A stretch of 64,000 nt of DNA, taken from the NCBI GenBank assembly GCA_963820035.1, contig CAWFYK010000003.1:248001-312000 (forward strand), written 5' to 3'. Position 1 is the first letter of the stretch, and every line of letters starts with the position of its first letter. The notes beneath the pieces were generated by a model that did not search any database, was not told the DNA's origin, and worked only from the letters and a program-made list of their open reading frames with translations. The DNA comes from JAWWPG01 sp963820035 (GTDB lineage Bacteria; Actinomycetota; Actinomycetes; Propionibacteriales; Nocardioidaceae). This document shows positions 9,450-19,664 of the stretch, piece by piece. Position numbers and translations under genes: made by a program.

Positions 9450-10165
9450 CACGCGGATGAGGCCCCATCACGGAGAGCAGCGAGTCAGCCTCATGACATG
9501 GCCACGTGGTGGCACCGACCCTCCGTCTCCCTCAACCACGAACTGCCCGCACTTTTGTGCCCCTTCAAGCGCATGAGCGGATCCGAATCGACAAAAGAAG
9601 CCCACCGTGACGCCAGCGGCCAATATCTGAGTGGGCGGGTGGGGACTGCTCCTGGGACTACCAACTCCCGGCCAGCTACGACGCCGAAGGCTTCACCGGG
9701 TGTGAACCCCACTTCGGTCGCCTCCCCGCACCGCCACGCCCGCGGGGTTGCTCGGCGACGCGGAGCCTGAGTCCGCTGAGTACGCTTGCTCGCGGTCCTC
9801 AAGGCGGGCACTTTGGCCGGTCCTGGAATCGACATGCTGCGTGGCCTGCAGACCGCGTCGCTTCAGCCGTGGTTCTACTTGTCATCGGTATCATGCCCGA
9901 CGTGGTTGGTCGCTTCCTCGCCCACAGGCATGGCGGCCCACGGTGTGGGCCGTCATCGCGAGAATACGATGAATCGAAATCCCTTTTCGCGCTGAGAGAA
10001 CCCGGATGGCTGGGACAGTGCTTCCGAGTTGGCGCGACGAGCAGGCGAAGCGGGCGGTGGCAACGCCTGACGTGTTTCGAGGAGCAACCACGCCGGGGGT
10101 GAGGTACGCCCCCTGACAGCCGAATGTCGATGACCGGACCCGTGAGACGCCTGCCGTAGGGTCGC
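9450..10165. other. No recognisable gene
   Basis: About 715 bases downstream of the integrase. Several short open frames cross it on both strands, but none has a recognisable domain or a convincing ribosome site. Probably degenerate mobile-element DNA. Confidence 0.5.
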
Positions 10166-10693
10166 GTGGTGTCCATTGCAGACAAGACGAGAGTGAGTCG
10201 CCTGAGGATACGGGTGGATCGGCTGATCTATACGACGATCACCTGCTGTCGGTTCTGATCATTTACGACGGCTGGGAGAAGCTGCGGTTCGGGGGAGTAG
10301 CGGCCGTCATCCTCGGACCCATTTTTGCGATCTTCCTCAGCCACGTCTTCGGCGCCGTGCTCGGAGTACGTGTGGGCCTGGGGCGTTCGCTGAGCCAGCA
10401 CGAGCGCCGTACCGTGTTCCTCGAAGAGTGCCGGTTTCTGCTCATCACCGTCCCGCCGATGATGATACTGGTGGTGCTCACCATCGCCGGAGTCTCCTAC
10501 GGGCGGACCATCCAGGTCATCGTGTTGTCCGGTGTGCTGTCGCTCGGCTTTTTGGGGCGCCGCTGCAGGACGCCGCGCTGGCTTGACTGGTTGGCCGCTC
10601 GTGGCCTCGGCTACCTTCGGTTTGTTCGTCGGGGCCCTTATCTTGGTACTGCAAGCGCTGCTCCAGCCCGGCCGCAACCCCTTCCATCCGTGA
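10166..10693 (+). pseudogene. Membrane protein gene with two frameshifts
   Basis: Three consecutive frames give one continuous membrane protein: MVSIADKTRVSRLRIRVDRLIY, then after a shift near 10228 DDHLLSVLIIYDGWEKLRFG followed by helices up to VLSGVLSLG, then after a shift near 10552 FWGAAAGRRAGLTGW and a last helix ending PGRNPFHP and TGA. About four membrane helices are seen. I do not recognise the family. Two independent shifts suggest a real pseudogene. Confidence 0.6.
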
Positions 10694-10894
10694 CGGATCA
10701 GCCCGTGATTCACGGGGTTCTTGTGGCTCGTGACGATGCTGTCACTCGCGCCTGTCATCGCCGAAACGATGTCCCGATCAGGGCACCCCAGATGGTTCGC
10801 CGCGTGCCGCGACGTGACCGACGTTCGCTCACTGGCTCAGATTCACAGGCGGAAGATGACCTGTTCCGACCAGAGTGGCTGACCGGGCCAATCG

Positions 10895-13135
10895 CTAGGA
10901 GCTGTAGCGGACCGTCACCTTGTCAATGTGCCCGTTGAACGAGAACGGTGCTCGGTCGTAGTAGTCCAGGGACACCGGGGAGCCCAGGCAGGTGCCGATG
11001 TCGAGACAGTCGTTGGCGGTGAAGAGCAGGGGTGCGCTGACTGGGACCTGGCCCGACGCGACCAGCTCGTCGTCGACTGTCATGGTGATGTCGAGTGGGC
11101 CGCCGGGACGGGCTTCGGCGAAGGCCGTTTCCACCTGGATCTGTACCGGACCAGGCGCCAGCCGCTGCTCGGATCGGATTTTGGTCTTCATCACGATGAA
11201 GAGGTTGTACTCGTAGCAGAGGTAGCCGTTGTCGAGGTAGCAGGTCAGCCCGCCGCCCGCGCCGCCCAGCGCATACAGCACGCCGTCGGCGTTCTTGGGT
11301 ACGTCAGCCTCGATCAGCACCGTGTTGGCGCGCTTGCCCAGCCCCGGCGCGCAGAACTCCGGCATCCGAGTGATGTCTCCGGTGAACTCCCACTCCCGGT
11401 AGGGCGTGGAGATCATCAGCTCCGGATGTAGGACGAAGGCCCACAGGCCGCCGCCGACGGGGTAGACGCTGTTCCTGGCGGCCTCGATCGCGAAGGTCTC
11501 CCGCAGCTGGGCGAGCTTGTCGGGCATCTCGGCCGCCAGGTCGTGGGCTTGCGTCCAGTCGCGCTCGAGGTCGTAAAGCTCCCAGGTGTCCTGGTCAGGA
11601 GTCCACTCTTGGATGCCGGCTGGTAGGCCGGGGACCCAGGGGGCACGAGGACCGAAGGCCGACGCCATCCACCCGTCGTGGTAGATCGCCCGGCTGCCCA
11701 TGATCTCGAAGTACTGCGTACGCAACCGACCCGCAGCATCCGGGTCATCGAAGGTATAGGCGAAGCTGACGCCGTCGATCGGGTCCTGTGGGATGCCGTT
11801 GACTACCCTGGGTGCCGTGATGCCGACGACCTCGTAGATCGTGGGCACGAGGTCGTTGCAGTGATGGAACTGAGTGCGAGGCGTTGAGTCCGGGTTGATC
11901 TTCGCCGGCCATCGGACGACCATCGGGTTGCGGGTGCCGCCGAGGTGCGAGGCGAGCAGTTTCATGCCCTTATACGGCGCGCTGCCGGCCCACGCCCAAC
12001 CGGCGTGGTACTGGTTGTCAGTCTTGGGCGAGCCGAGCACGTCGAGCCCACCCATCTCGTCCAGCGCCGCGATGTGCATGTCGATCGTGGTCGGGATCCC
12101 ATTCTGCGCGAGCAGCTCGCTGATCGTGCCGTTCTGCCCCTCACCGGACGACCCATTGTCACCCCAGATGTAGAACACGAGCGTGTTGTCGCCATACCCC
12201 AGGCTCTCCACCTCGTCCATCAGCCGACCGACTTGGACGTCCACGTGCTCGGCGAACCCCGCAGCAACCTCCATCAGCCGGCGCTGGAACGGCCGTTCAT
12301 CCTCGGGGATGTCCTCCCACGCAGGCAGCGACGGATCCCGCGGAGTGAGCTCCGCATCCGGCGGGATCCACCCCTGCTCCTTCGCCCGGACAAAGACCCG
12401 CTCCCGGTAGGCGTCCCAGCCGTCGTCGAACTTGCCGGCGTACTTGTCCGCCCACTCCTTCATCACATGGTGCGGGCCATGCAGGCAGCCGCTCGCCCAA
12501 TACATGTAGAACGGCTTATCCGGCTGCATCGCCTTGTGCCGGTGCAGCCAGCCGATGGCATCGTCGGCGAGGTCCTCGCTCAGGTGGTAGCCCTCTTCCG
12601 GGGTCTTCGGAGGCAACACCACGGTCGTGTTCCGCACCAGGTTCGGTTCGTACTGCGACGCCTCACCAGCCAGGAACCCGTAGAAGTACTCGAACCCATT
12701 GCCGGTCGGCCAGTTGTGGAATGGCCCCGTCGCCGTGGTCTCGACCGCTGGTGTGTTGTGCCACTTCCCGAACGCGGCTGTCGCGTACCCGTAGTTCTTG
12801 AGAACCTCGGCCGCCATCGCACTGCTCTTCGGGATCTCCCCGGCGTACCCGTCCCAGTCGTTGGCCAGCTCAGCGATCTGACCGTTCCCAATCCGATGGT
12901 GGTTGCGGCCGGTCAGCAACGACGCCCGAGTCGGAGAGCACATCGCCGTCGTATGGAACCGGTTATAACCAATGCCCTCCTGAAGGACCCGGGTCAGCGT
13001 GTCCGTGCGCACCTCACCACCGAACGTGGTCGGTAGCCCCGGCCCCGCATCGTCAATCAGGACAATCAAGATGTTAGGGACGTCATCACCGAGGTGCTGT
13101 GGCTGAACACGCTGCTCGTAGGTCGACTCCTGCAT
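10895..13135 (-). CDS. Sulfatase (arylsulfatase-type alkaline phosphatase superfamily)
   Basis: A 746-residue sulfatase. Near the N-terminus ILIVLIDDAGPG provides metal-binding Asp residues, and C66-S-P-T-R70 is the type I sulfatase signature whose Cys is converted to formylglycine. FGKWHN, IWGDNGSSGEGQNG and YKGMKLLASHLGGTRNP supply further active-site residues. No secretion signal is evident. The ATG at 13135 is preferred over two upstream ones because GGGAGA lies 5 bases before it. Releases sulfate from organic sulfate esters; the substrate is unknown. It is a single-gene unit inside attachment-bounded segment 1. A maturation enzyme is not seen here. Confidence 0.88.
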   Translation of the reverse strand: MQESTYEQRVQPQHLGDDVPNILIVLIDDAGPGLPTTFGGEVRTDTLTRVLQEGIGYNRFHTTAMCSPTRASLLTGRNHHRIGNGQIAELANDWDGYAGEIPKSSAMAAEVLKNYGYATAAFGKWHNTPAVETTATGPFHNWPTGNGFEYFYGFLAGEASQYEPNLVRNTTVVLPPKTPEEGYHLSEDLADDAIGWLHRHKAMQPDKPFYMYWASGCLHGPHHVMKEWADKYAGKFDDGWDAYRERVFVRAKEQGWIPPDAELTPRDPSLPAWEDIPEDERPFQRRLMEVAAGFAEHVDVQVGRLMDEVESLGYGDNTLVFYIWGDNGSSGEGQNGTISELLAQNGIPTTIDMHIAALDEMGGLDVLGSPKTDNQYHAGWAWAGSAPYKGMKLLASHLGGTRNPMVVRWPAKINPDSTPRTQFHHCNDLVPTIYEVVGITAPRVVNGIPQDPIDGVSFAYTFDDPDAAGRLRTQYFEIMGSRAIYHDGWMASAFGPRAPWVPGLPAGIQEWTPDQDTWELYDLERDWTQAHDLAAEMPDKLAQLRETFAIEAARNSVYPVGGGLWAFVLHPELMISTPYREWEFTGDITRMPEFCAPGLGKRANTVLIEADVPKNADGVLYALGGAGGGLTCYLDNGYLCYEYNLFIVMKTKIRSEQRLAPGPVQIQVETAFAEARPGGPLDITMTVDDELVASGQVPVSAPLLFTANDCLDIGTCLGSPVSLDYYDRAPFSFNGHIDKVTVRYSS

Positions 13136-13335
13136 CGTTCTCCCGGCGTGGCTCGCCGACGGAGCAGGCGGAAAGGGCAACACATCCTGCGGACTCATAG
13201 ACGTCCCATCACTCGAACAGACGATTCCACCCAGAACGGTCGTCCATGGTGGCAGAACTGGCGACTCCACAAGCAATCGGACTCCAACCCGCGGCGCCAA
13301 CCCGCCAGAGCGGCTCCCGAACACCGCCACGCTAG

Positions 13336-13786
13336 GTCTACCCCGACCTTAAAGCATCACCGCACAGGGTGACCCGCAGCGGCAGGCTCTGTCAGTCGCC
13401 GTTCGCCCTCACCTGGCCACACGGGCCTCCTGCATCGGAGTTGTAGATCTGCTGTACGCATGGTCAGATGCCGACGAGCAACGCACAACCTGATCGTGAT
13501 AACTGTTTCCGCAGGCCGCCATGGGCAGGCCGGCCAGAAGGCTGGGAGACTAGGAGCCCAGAAACGTCCCCGGCCACAGGCAGCGCTCGACCCTCAGGGT
13601 TTTGTTCCTGCGAACGGTCGTGAACCACTACCTGCGCAGCGACCCGCTCACCAACCAACGGCGCCCAGATGTCGCACATGGGTGCCCTCTGGGTCATCGG
13701 TAAAGAGGTCCCGTCCTGTCTTGAATTTCACAGCGGCCAGCTGTCCGTTCGCGGACACCATGCGGACATCGCCATCAGAGAAAGAG
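13336..13786. other. Left flank of attachment-site copy B
   Basis: No gene is supported. From about 13680 the sequence resembles the flank of copy C (both contain CTCTGGGTCA, then GGTAAAG, a GGCCA and GTCC followed by GCGGACAC). Tandem GGACA-type repeats occupy 13752-13769. This is part of the dispersed attachment-site repeat, not coding DNA. Confidence 0.55.
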
Positions 13787-13822
13787 AGAGGCGGCTTCCG
13801 GATTTCTCGAAAAACCGCCTCT
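13787..13822 (-). terminator. Hairpin downstream of tRNA 3'-end copy B
   Basis: AGAGGCGG pairs with CCGCCTCT around a 20-base loop. It sits about 20 bases past the tRNA-like 3' end on the minus strand, as in the other copies. Confidence 0.5.
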
Positions 13823-13840
13823 GACCTGCTGGTTTATCTG

Positions 13841-13875
13841 GTAGCGGGGGCAGGATTTGAACCTGCGACCTCTGG
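13841..13875 (-). repeat. Attachment-site copy B (35-bp tRNA 3' end)
   Basis: Identical over 35 bases to copies A, C and D in the same orientation. It contains the T arm, the acceptor 3' strand and CCA of the tRNA-Met end but lacks the anticodon loop. Tandem GGACA repeats flank it on both sides (13752-13769 and 14009-14025). It is the right boundary of segment 1 and left boundary of segment 2. Confidence 0.8.
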
Positions 13876-14152
13876 ACGCCATCAGCGGCATCGCGACTAC
13901 TACCGACAAGGCCCGAGAAATACCGAACTCCTCGGTGTGGTGAGGGATTCTCCGTCGCTTCCAAACCTCAGACTACCCAACTGGCACCGACGAGCACTGG
14001 CTGTATCTGGACAGTTGATGGACACCGATCGAATCGTCTGTCCCGGCCGTCGCTCCACAGCCTTTGAGCCGGCTATCAGGCAATGGCCGCTCATCTCGCG
14101 AAGAACACCGCATGCGCCGGCGCCCGCGAGCGGCCCCTTGGAATCGCCTTGG

Positions 14153-14508
14153 TCAGAGCAGCGGGAGGTAGTAGACGCCGTCCGTCCAATCTTCAGGAGC
14201 GCTCGCGGCCTCGATGATCACCAGCTCATCGATGACGATGGCGATCGGGAGCGTGGATCGGACGATGATGGCCCCCGGCATCGGCAAACCGGAGGCCACC
14301 CGCTTGTGAGCGAAATCGGGAATCGTCTTGATGTCATGAGTCAGCAGCACGCGACCCTCGTCAGCCGCCCACTGCAGGACCACTTGGTCTTCGGCGGGAC
14401 GTGGGCCGACATCTTGTACTCAGGCTATGTCCGCGCGCTCCACGCGGCGCTGTAGACGACAAGAATCGCGCGGTTGAAGTTCTCGTCAGCGACGAAACGA
14501 AGTGTCAC
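14153..14508 (-). pseudogene. DUF5615 PIN-like toxin, frameshift and nonsense
   Basis: The C-terminal part is open from residue stretch VGPRPAEDQVVLQWAADEGR through LLTHDIKTIPDFAH to the stop, typical of DUF5615 (PIN-like, putative toxin of DUF433/DUF5615 modules). The N-terminal start is recognisable from the GTG at 14508 (TLRFVADENFNRAIL), with a frameshift and an in-frame TGA between the two. No intact DUF433 antitoxin is seen next to it. Read as a dead toxin gene. Confidence 0.7.
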
Positions 14509-14732
14509 GTATCCAACCGCGCGGTCGAATCGCTCAGCCGTTGGTGAACGTCGGTTGATCCATCCGGACCGACCCTGAGCCGACCTACGGCCCTGCGCCG
14601 TTCATGTCGATCGATGGCGGCGTTACTTGGGTTTGCTGATTGGGCTGCGCACCCATGTGCGCGGTGTGCTGACTCTCGGACTACGTGCTGCCGGGCAGGG
14701 ATAGGGGGCGTGGCTCGAGACAGGACTGTCTG

Positions 14733-15503
14733 CTAGCGGAGCTCGGCATTGCGCCACCAGCCCACGGTCACCGCGCCGAGAACCCCTGCCCAGCACGGCA
14801 CCAGCAGCAGGTGCCAGGCCGGCACCGCGGAGAGGGTCGGCGTCGATGACGCCACCGCCCACAGGCCCGGTACCGCGTAGGGGAACCAGCTGCCGACTCC
14901 GACGACGGCGGCCACCTGAGCAGCCGCCACAAGTCCGACCAGGCCCCCGAAGGCCGGGAGGTAGCCGCGCCCGAGGCTCGCGAACAGGGCGACGGTAAGC
15001 GCCGCGAGCCCGGTGAGCGCCGACAGGAGCGCCACCCGCACCGACGCGAGAAGAGCGTCGCCGTCCGGCACGCCGAGACCGGTCACGAGCCCCACGAGCA
15101 GCGCCGAGGGGACCAACGCCACTGACACCGCAGCCGACCACCCCGCGAGCACGACAAGCTTGGCGGCAGCGACGGACTCACGTGGAGTGGCGCTGGCGAA
15201 CAGCGAGACGACGGTACGGTCGGCGTACTCCCGGCCGAAGCACCACGCGACCACCACGCCCATGCCGAGCAGCCCGGCGCTCGCGTAGATCTGGGTCAGC
15301 GCGTCCAGATACCCGAGCCATCCGGCCCGCGTCACCAGCGCCTGTGCCTTCAGGGTCATCGCGTCTGCGCCCTCGCCGCCCGCCATGGTCAGGAATAGCG
15401 CCGCCATCGCGGCGGGAAGGACGAGCAGCGCCAGCGCGGTCACGCCGGGGACACGGGAGCGGCGCAGCTTGAGCCACTCCACGGTGAGCGCCCGCCGCAT
15501 CAT
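14733..15503 (-). CDS. ABC-2 type transporter permease
   Basis: A 256-residue membrane protein with six helices in the ABC-2 pattern: a first helix after VEWLKLRRSRVPG, a FGREYADRTV loop typical of bacitracin/lantibiotic-type permeases, and paired helices to the C-terminus. Its start overlaps the ATPase gene stop by four bases. Forms a half-transporter with the upstream ATPase. The substrate is unknown; export of a peptide or drug is likely from family knowledge. Confidence 0.85.
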   Translation of the reverse strand: MMRRALTVEWLKLRRSRVPGVTALALLVLPAAMAALFLTMAGGEGADAMTLKAQALVTRAGWLGYLDALTQIYASAGLLGMGVVVAWCFGREYADRTVVSLFASATPRESVAAAKLVVLAGWSAAVSVALVPSALLVGLVTGLGVPDGDALLASVRVALLSALTGLAALTVALFASLGRGYLPAFGGLVGLVAAAQVAAVVGVGSWFPYAVPGLWAVASSTPTLSAVPAWHLLLVPCWAGVLGAVTVGWWRNAELR

Positions 15504-16234
15504 GGGGTGCTCCCGGCGCGAGTGGCCTGGTCGGCCTGGTAGACCATCGCGAAGAACGCCTGCTCCAGCTCGGCACCGTGCGGGTCGAGCTCGCCGACGA
15601 TGTGACCGCCGTGTATGACAGCCACCCGGTCGGCGACGCGCGCCACCTCGTCGAGGTGGTGGGAGGAGACGAGCACTGCCGCACCGTCGCCCGCTGCTCC
15701 CACCACCAGGTCGCGCAGCAGGACCACACCCGCCGGGTCGAGCGCGTTGGTCGGCTCGTCGAGCACGAGCAACCGTGGACGGTGCACCAGGGCGCTGGCC
15801 AGACCGACGCGCTGCCGGTTGCCCAGTGAGAGCGTGCCGGCCCGGCGCTCGGCGTAGGCATGCAGATGCAGCCGACCCAGCACGTCTCCCACGGCCGTCT
15901 CCACGTCGGGCTTCGCCACCCCGTGCAGCAGCGCGGCCGCCCGCAGGTTCTCCTGCACGGTCAACTCGGGGTAGGCGAACGGCGTCTCGACCATGTGCCC
16001 GACGCCGGCCCAGGGCACCCGGCTTCCCACCGGCCGGCCCAGCACCTGGACCACGCCCGCGTCGGGGCGCACCATGCCGAGCACCAGCCGCATCAGCGTG
16101 GTCTTGCCAGCACCGTTGAGCCCGACGAGCGCCAGCACCTCGCCGGCCGTCACGCGGAGGTCCACCTCGCGTACGGCCGCGACGTCTCCGAAGCCCTTGC
16201 TGACCGCTTGGCAGCGCAGCGCGTCCTCAGTCAT
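15500..16234 (-). CDS. ABC transporter ATP-binding protein
   Basis: A 244-residue ATPase with Walker A GLNGAGKTT, a signature stretch (LSLGNRQR, a variant of LSGGQ), Walker B LLVLDEPTNALD and the switch His in LVSSHH. The ATG at 16234 has a GGAGG site and overlaps the end of the tetR gene by 8 bases, so tetR-ATPase-permease form one operon. The LSLGN signature is common in bacitracin-type exporters. Confidence 0.9.
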   Translation of the reverse strand: MTEDALRCQAVSKGFGDVAAVREVDLRVTAGEVLALVGLNGAGKTTLMRLVLGMVRPDAGVVQVLGRPVGSRVPWAGVGHMVETPFAYPELTVQENLRAAALLHGVAKPDVETAVGDVLGRLHLHAYAERRAGTLSLGNRQRVGLASALVHRPRLLVLDEPTNALDPAGVVLLRDLVVGAAGDGAAVLVSSHHLDEVARVADRVAVIHGGHIVGELDPHGAELEQAFFAMVYQADQATRAGSTP

Positions 16235-16799
16235 GACTTCCTCCGGGGTCGAGGACGTCGAGCGCCTGGACCAGCCGCACCGCCAGGGGCACGTCGTCGT
16301 CACTCAACGACCACGCCAGGACGGCCGCGGTCAGCGCCCCGACCGCCGCCGCGGCCGCGACCCGCGCGGCCAGACCCGGCTCCTCCCCCGCGCCGGCCGT
16401 CAACGCCTGCGCCACGACGTCCTGGGTGGCGACCGTGTTGGCCCACATCCCGGCCAGCAGCGTCGGATTGCTCGCCCCGATCCGCACCCGGGTGCGCACC
16501 TGGCCTGCCTCGGGAAGCTGAATGCCAGACACTGCAGACCGGATTCCGCGGCAGGCCCGCACCAACGGCGGGAGATCGTCGGCAGTGGCGGCAACGGCTG
16601 CGCCGATCGCAGGGTCGAACGGGTCGTCGAGCACCACCGAGTCCTTGGTCGGGAAGTACCGGAAGAACGTCATGTGGCTCACCCCCGCCGCCTGCGCGAT
16701 CTGCTCCACGGTCGTCCGCTCGAACCCCTGCTCCTGGATGAGGCGCAGCGCCACGCCCTGGAGCCGATCTCGAGTTCGCTGAGCGCGGGTAGTTAGCAT
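16227..16799 (-). CDS. TetR family transcriptional regulator
   Basis: A 190-residue regulator with the HTH (LIQEQGFERTTVEQIAQAAGVS, then HMTFFRYFPTKDSVV) and an alpha-helical C-terminal domain similar to the MftR-like/TetR_C group of actinobacteria. First gene of the operon with the ABC exporter. A perfect 17-base palindrome sits 7 bases upstream of its start, so it is probably autoregulated and represses the exporter until ligand binds. Confidence 0.9.
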   Translation of the reverse strand: MLTTRAQRTRDRLQGVALRLIQEQGFERTTVEQIAQAAGVSHMTFFRYFPTKDSVVLDDPFDPAIGAAVAATADDLPPLVRACRGIRSAVSGIQLPEAGQVRTRVRIGASNPTLLAGMWANTVATQDVVAQALTAGAGEEPGLAARVAAAAAVGALTAAVLAWSLSDDDVPLAVRLVQALDVLDPGGSHD

Positions 16800-16805
16800 G
16801 AGCGA

Positions 16806-16822
16806 ATGTTAGTAACTAACAT
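16806..16822. promoter_or_regulatory. TetR operator palindrome
   Basis: ATGTTAGT-A-ACTAACAT is a perfect 17-base dyad 7 bases upstream of the tetR ATG, overlapping the region where the promoter should lie. The form (TTAGT/ACTAA arms) is typical of TetR operators. Assignment is by position. Confidence 0.75.
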
Positions 16823-17023
16823 ATACTTCGTCAACGGCTGTCGGTCTACGGCATGTGATCACCCCAGGAGTCCGTGGGAATGCTGCGGCCACCCTCGCCC
16901 CGCACTGAAGAGCAGGGCCTTCGTTCTCCGCCCGGGTGACCTTCTCCTCTGACATCCCTCGAGCTGAGTCTGCAGCGTGGAAGAGCACCGACTGGTGTTC
17001 ATTTGCCGAGGAGGCGACCTGCC

Positions 17024-18540
17024 ATGCACGTCCCGTCCGATGACCGCCCGACCATATCCATTACAGGGAAGGGAGGTCGGTGGCTGGTGGCGGTGTCGCC
17101 GGCGGCGGCAGCAGCTCTGTTGGCCGGTTGGCTGATCCCTCGTGGGCCCGTCACCACCGCTCAGGGGGTAACCGCGCTGATCGCGGCGGTCCTGGTGGGC
17201 GCGGCCGCTGGTTGGTGGAGCCGGTCACGGTGGGCGATGATGCTGGCGCCAGTGACGTTCATGCTGGTCTTCGAGCTGGCCCGGGTGCGGGTCGACGGCC
17301 CGACCGTCGACGGCATCTGGCTTGACGGGGTCTACGGCGTGATGGCTCTGGTGGCCGGGAGGGGTGTCGACGCCGTCCTCATCGTGCTGCCGATGATCGT
17401 GGGCGCAAGCTATGGTTCCGCCCTTGCGCGGCGCATGCGGACGAACGAGGCCGGACCACGCCTGCGGCTTCTGGTGCGACGCCTTGTCCTGGGGTTGGCG
17501 ACCCTCGCGGTGATCGGACTGCTCGCCGGGCTGCTGCGCCCCGCCACGACCGCTGCCATCGTCGATGCCCACGGAAATGCGGTCCCCGGGAGCATCGCGG
17601 AGCTTGTCGACGTACCGATCGGTGGGCACGACCAGTCGATCATGCTCCGTGGAGTCTCCGCCGTTGCGCCGGTCTTGTTGTTCCTCGAAGGCGGGCCGGG
17701 AGGGACCGGGATCGGCCGGATCCGGAACTCCGGGGAGGACCTGGAGCAGAAGTTCGTCGTGGCCACCTGGGACCAGCGTGGCACCGGCAAGTCGTACGAC
17801 GCACTCGAACCCGCCTCGACACTGACCCTGGACCAGATGGTGCAGGACACGCTCGCCGTCACCACCTATCTCCGGGAACGCTTCGACAAGGAGAAGATCT
17901 ACCTGGTCGGCAGCTCCTGGGGCACCATCATCGGCACCCTCGCCGTCCAGCGCCCCCCGAGCAGTTCCACGCCTACGTCGGCACCGGCCAGATGGTCGAC
18001 CCCTTCGCCACCGACAAGCTGATGTACGCCGAGTCCATCGAGGACGCCGCGGCGCGAGGCGACGACGCGATGGTCGACAAGCTGCGCACCCTGGGCCCAC
18101 CGCCCTACGACAACACCCTGGACTACCCGGTGGCCATCGCCTCCAACCCCAAGTGGATGGACTTCGAGCACGGGGACGATTACAACGCCAGCTCGGAGTA
18201 TCCGATGAGCCTGTTCGTCTCCGAGTACACCCTCATCGAACAACTGCGCGGCATGGCCGCGATCGCGGAGACCTACGACGTGCTCTACCCGCAGTTGGCC
18301 GCCATCGACTTCCGGACCCAGGTGCCCGTGCTCGATGTGCCGGTCTATGTGGTCGAAGGCCGCCACGAAGCCGCCGGCCGCGAAACCCTTGCCGCGGCGT
18401 GGTTCGAGAAGCTGTCGGCGCCGAGCAAGGAATACGTCTACTTCGACAACTCCGGCCACACGCCGCCCTACGACGAGCCCGGCCGGTTCGCCGGTCTGAT
18501 GGACGATGTTCTCGCCTCGACCGGGGACGAGTCGTCATGA
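17024..18540 (+). pseudogene. Membrane-anchored alpha/beta hydrolase (proline iminopeptidase-like), frameshifted
   Basis: The first ~180 residues hold five or so membrane helices, followed by a hydrolase domain with LEGGPGG, the proline-iminopeptidase-type DQRGTGKS and the nucleophile GSSWG. The frame breaks at about 17955 in a run of six C, where VQR...PEQFHAYVG should continue. The second part (from MVDPFATDKLMYAE) runs in another frame to 18540 with the acid and FDNSGHTPPYDE His. Repairing the run by one or two bases gives about 505 residues. A GGAGG site precedes the ATG. Homopolymer sequencing error is a serious alternative. Confidence 0.75.
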
Positions 18541-18592
18541 GCCGCCTACGCCATGAATTCACGGGACAACTCGACGGGTCCGGACCGTCCTG

Positions 18593-18790
18593 GTGCTGCT
18601 TCTTGTGGGGCTTGTGGTCGGTCCCGCGGCGCTCGACTCCGCGGCAGTCGCGGGCCAGCAAGGCGCCAGGATCGAGAAGGCCAGCGCCGTCTTGGCGGAC
18701 CAGCTCGACGCCTCGAGCGTCCCGGGTGGCGCGGTTGTCGTCGTTCGTGACGGCGACATCAAGACCCGCGGGGTCGGCAGCAGCGGGCAC
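18593..18790 (+). pseudogene. Beta-lactamase-family serine hydrolase, N-terminal fragment
   Basis: A signal-peptide-like start (VLLLVGLVVGPAAL) is followed by IEKASAVLADQLDASSVPG and GAVVVVRDGDIKTRGVG, the beginning of a penicillin-binding/serine beta-lactamase-like domain. Homology stops after about 60 residues, before the SxxK motif. Follows the broken hydrolase and probably once formed an operon with it. Confidence 0.55.
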
Positions 18791-18867
18791 CGCGCTGAGG
18801 GAGATCGCACTGCTCGGAGCGCGACGCCCGACCCGAACAGCCACCACCATCGAAAGGGAATCCGACC

Positions 18868-18987
18868 ATGTTCGCGCCTGAGCTGTACCCGCTGGAGATC
18901 GAGCACGTCACGAAACGTCATCCAGCCAGGACAGCCGCGCGACTTGGTGCCTCTCCCCGAGCTCGAACGACGAAGGAGTTCACATGA
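18868..18987 (+). CDS. Small ORF of unknown function, coupled to gerW-like gene
   Basis: A 39-residue frame (MFAPELYPLEIEHVTKRHPA, then Arg-rich) with an AAGGGAA site upstream and a stop overlapping the next ATG by four bases (ATGA). No family recognised. It could be the remains of a longer gene. Confidence 0.35.
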   Translation: MFAPELYPLEIEHVTKRHPARTAARLGASPRARTTKEFT

Positions 18988-19347
18988 AGGTCAGTGAGGC
19001 ACTCGGTAGGGCTAGCGACGCGATCACGGTCAAGCGAGTGTTCGCCGAGCCCTATGAGAAGGAAGGTCTTGCCATTATCGCTGCCGCAGCGGTGACTGGC
19101 GGCGCGGGGGGGCGGCTCCGGCACTGACCCACGAGGCCAACAACGCGAGGGCGCCGGCTTCGGAGCAAATGCACGTCCAGTAGGGGCCCATGTGATCAAG
19201 GATGGCCAACTGCGTTGGCGACCCGCCATCGACCCGAACCGGCTCATCACGATGGTTGCCCTGATGGTCATCACCTACCTCCTCCGTAGGCCGCGCGGGA
19301 CGAGGCCAGACCAACGGCATGGCGTTGCCGACACCGCCGCTGAGTAG
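18984..19347 (+). pseudogene. GerW/YtfJ-family protein, frameshifted
   Basis: The frame starts MKVSEALGRASDAITVKRVF and AEPYEKEGLAIIAAAAVTGG, characteristic of GerW-family (sporulation protein YtfJ-like) proteins widespread in actinobacteria. At a run of seven G (about 19106-19112) the frame shifts; one fewer G gives GGGSGTD and then FGANARPVGAHVIKDGQ, RWRPAIDPNRL and a C-terminal helix. Apart from this base the gene looks complete at about 120 residues. GAAGGAG precedes the ATG. Homopolymer error is possible. Confidence 0.7.
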
Positions 19348-19368
19348 CCACCATGTCCTCTCCACACG

Positions 19369-19562
19369 ACGGCTCCGGCGGCAGCTCGACAACTCACCTT
19401 GCATCGTGCTTCGGCGGATCCGGATCTTCCGGGTCTCCCCCGACGGCCGGGCATCGACCACCCTCGATCGTCGAGCCCGGGACGATCTTCGGTGAGATGG
19501 TCATCGTCGGCCAGCAGATGCACGACAGCTTCGCCGAGACGCTCGATGACGTGGTCGTCTAG
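19369..19562 (+). pseudogene. Crp/Fnr-family cyclic-nucleotide-binding fragment
   Basis: Two frames together read RIRIFRVSPDGRASTTLD and then EPGTIFGEMVIVGQ, MHDSFAETLDDV, the beta-roll of a Crp/Fnr-type sensor domain, ending at a TAG. Both the N-terminal part and the HTH are missing. A decayed fragment. Confidence 0.5.
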
Positions 19563-19664
19563 GTGATGACCACGAACCACGTACGGCGGCTCCTGCTCGG
19601 CGACCCCAGGATCTCGGCGCGGATCTCCGAGATCCTGGGCCCGCCGGATAGGCGAGTTGGAGCG

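Noticed and set aside
9498..9770. A 90-residue ORF downstream of the integrase
   Set aside because: No domain, no ribosome site and a composition typical of random high-GC frames.
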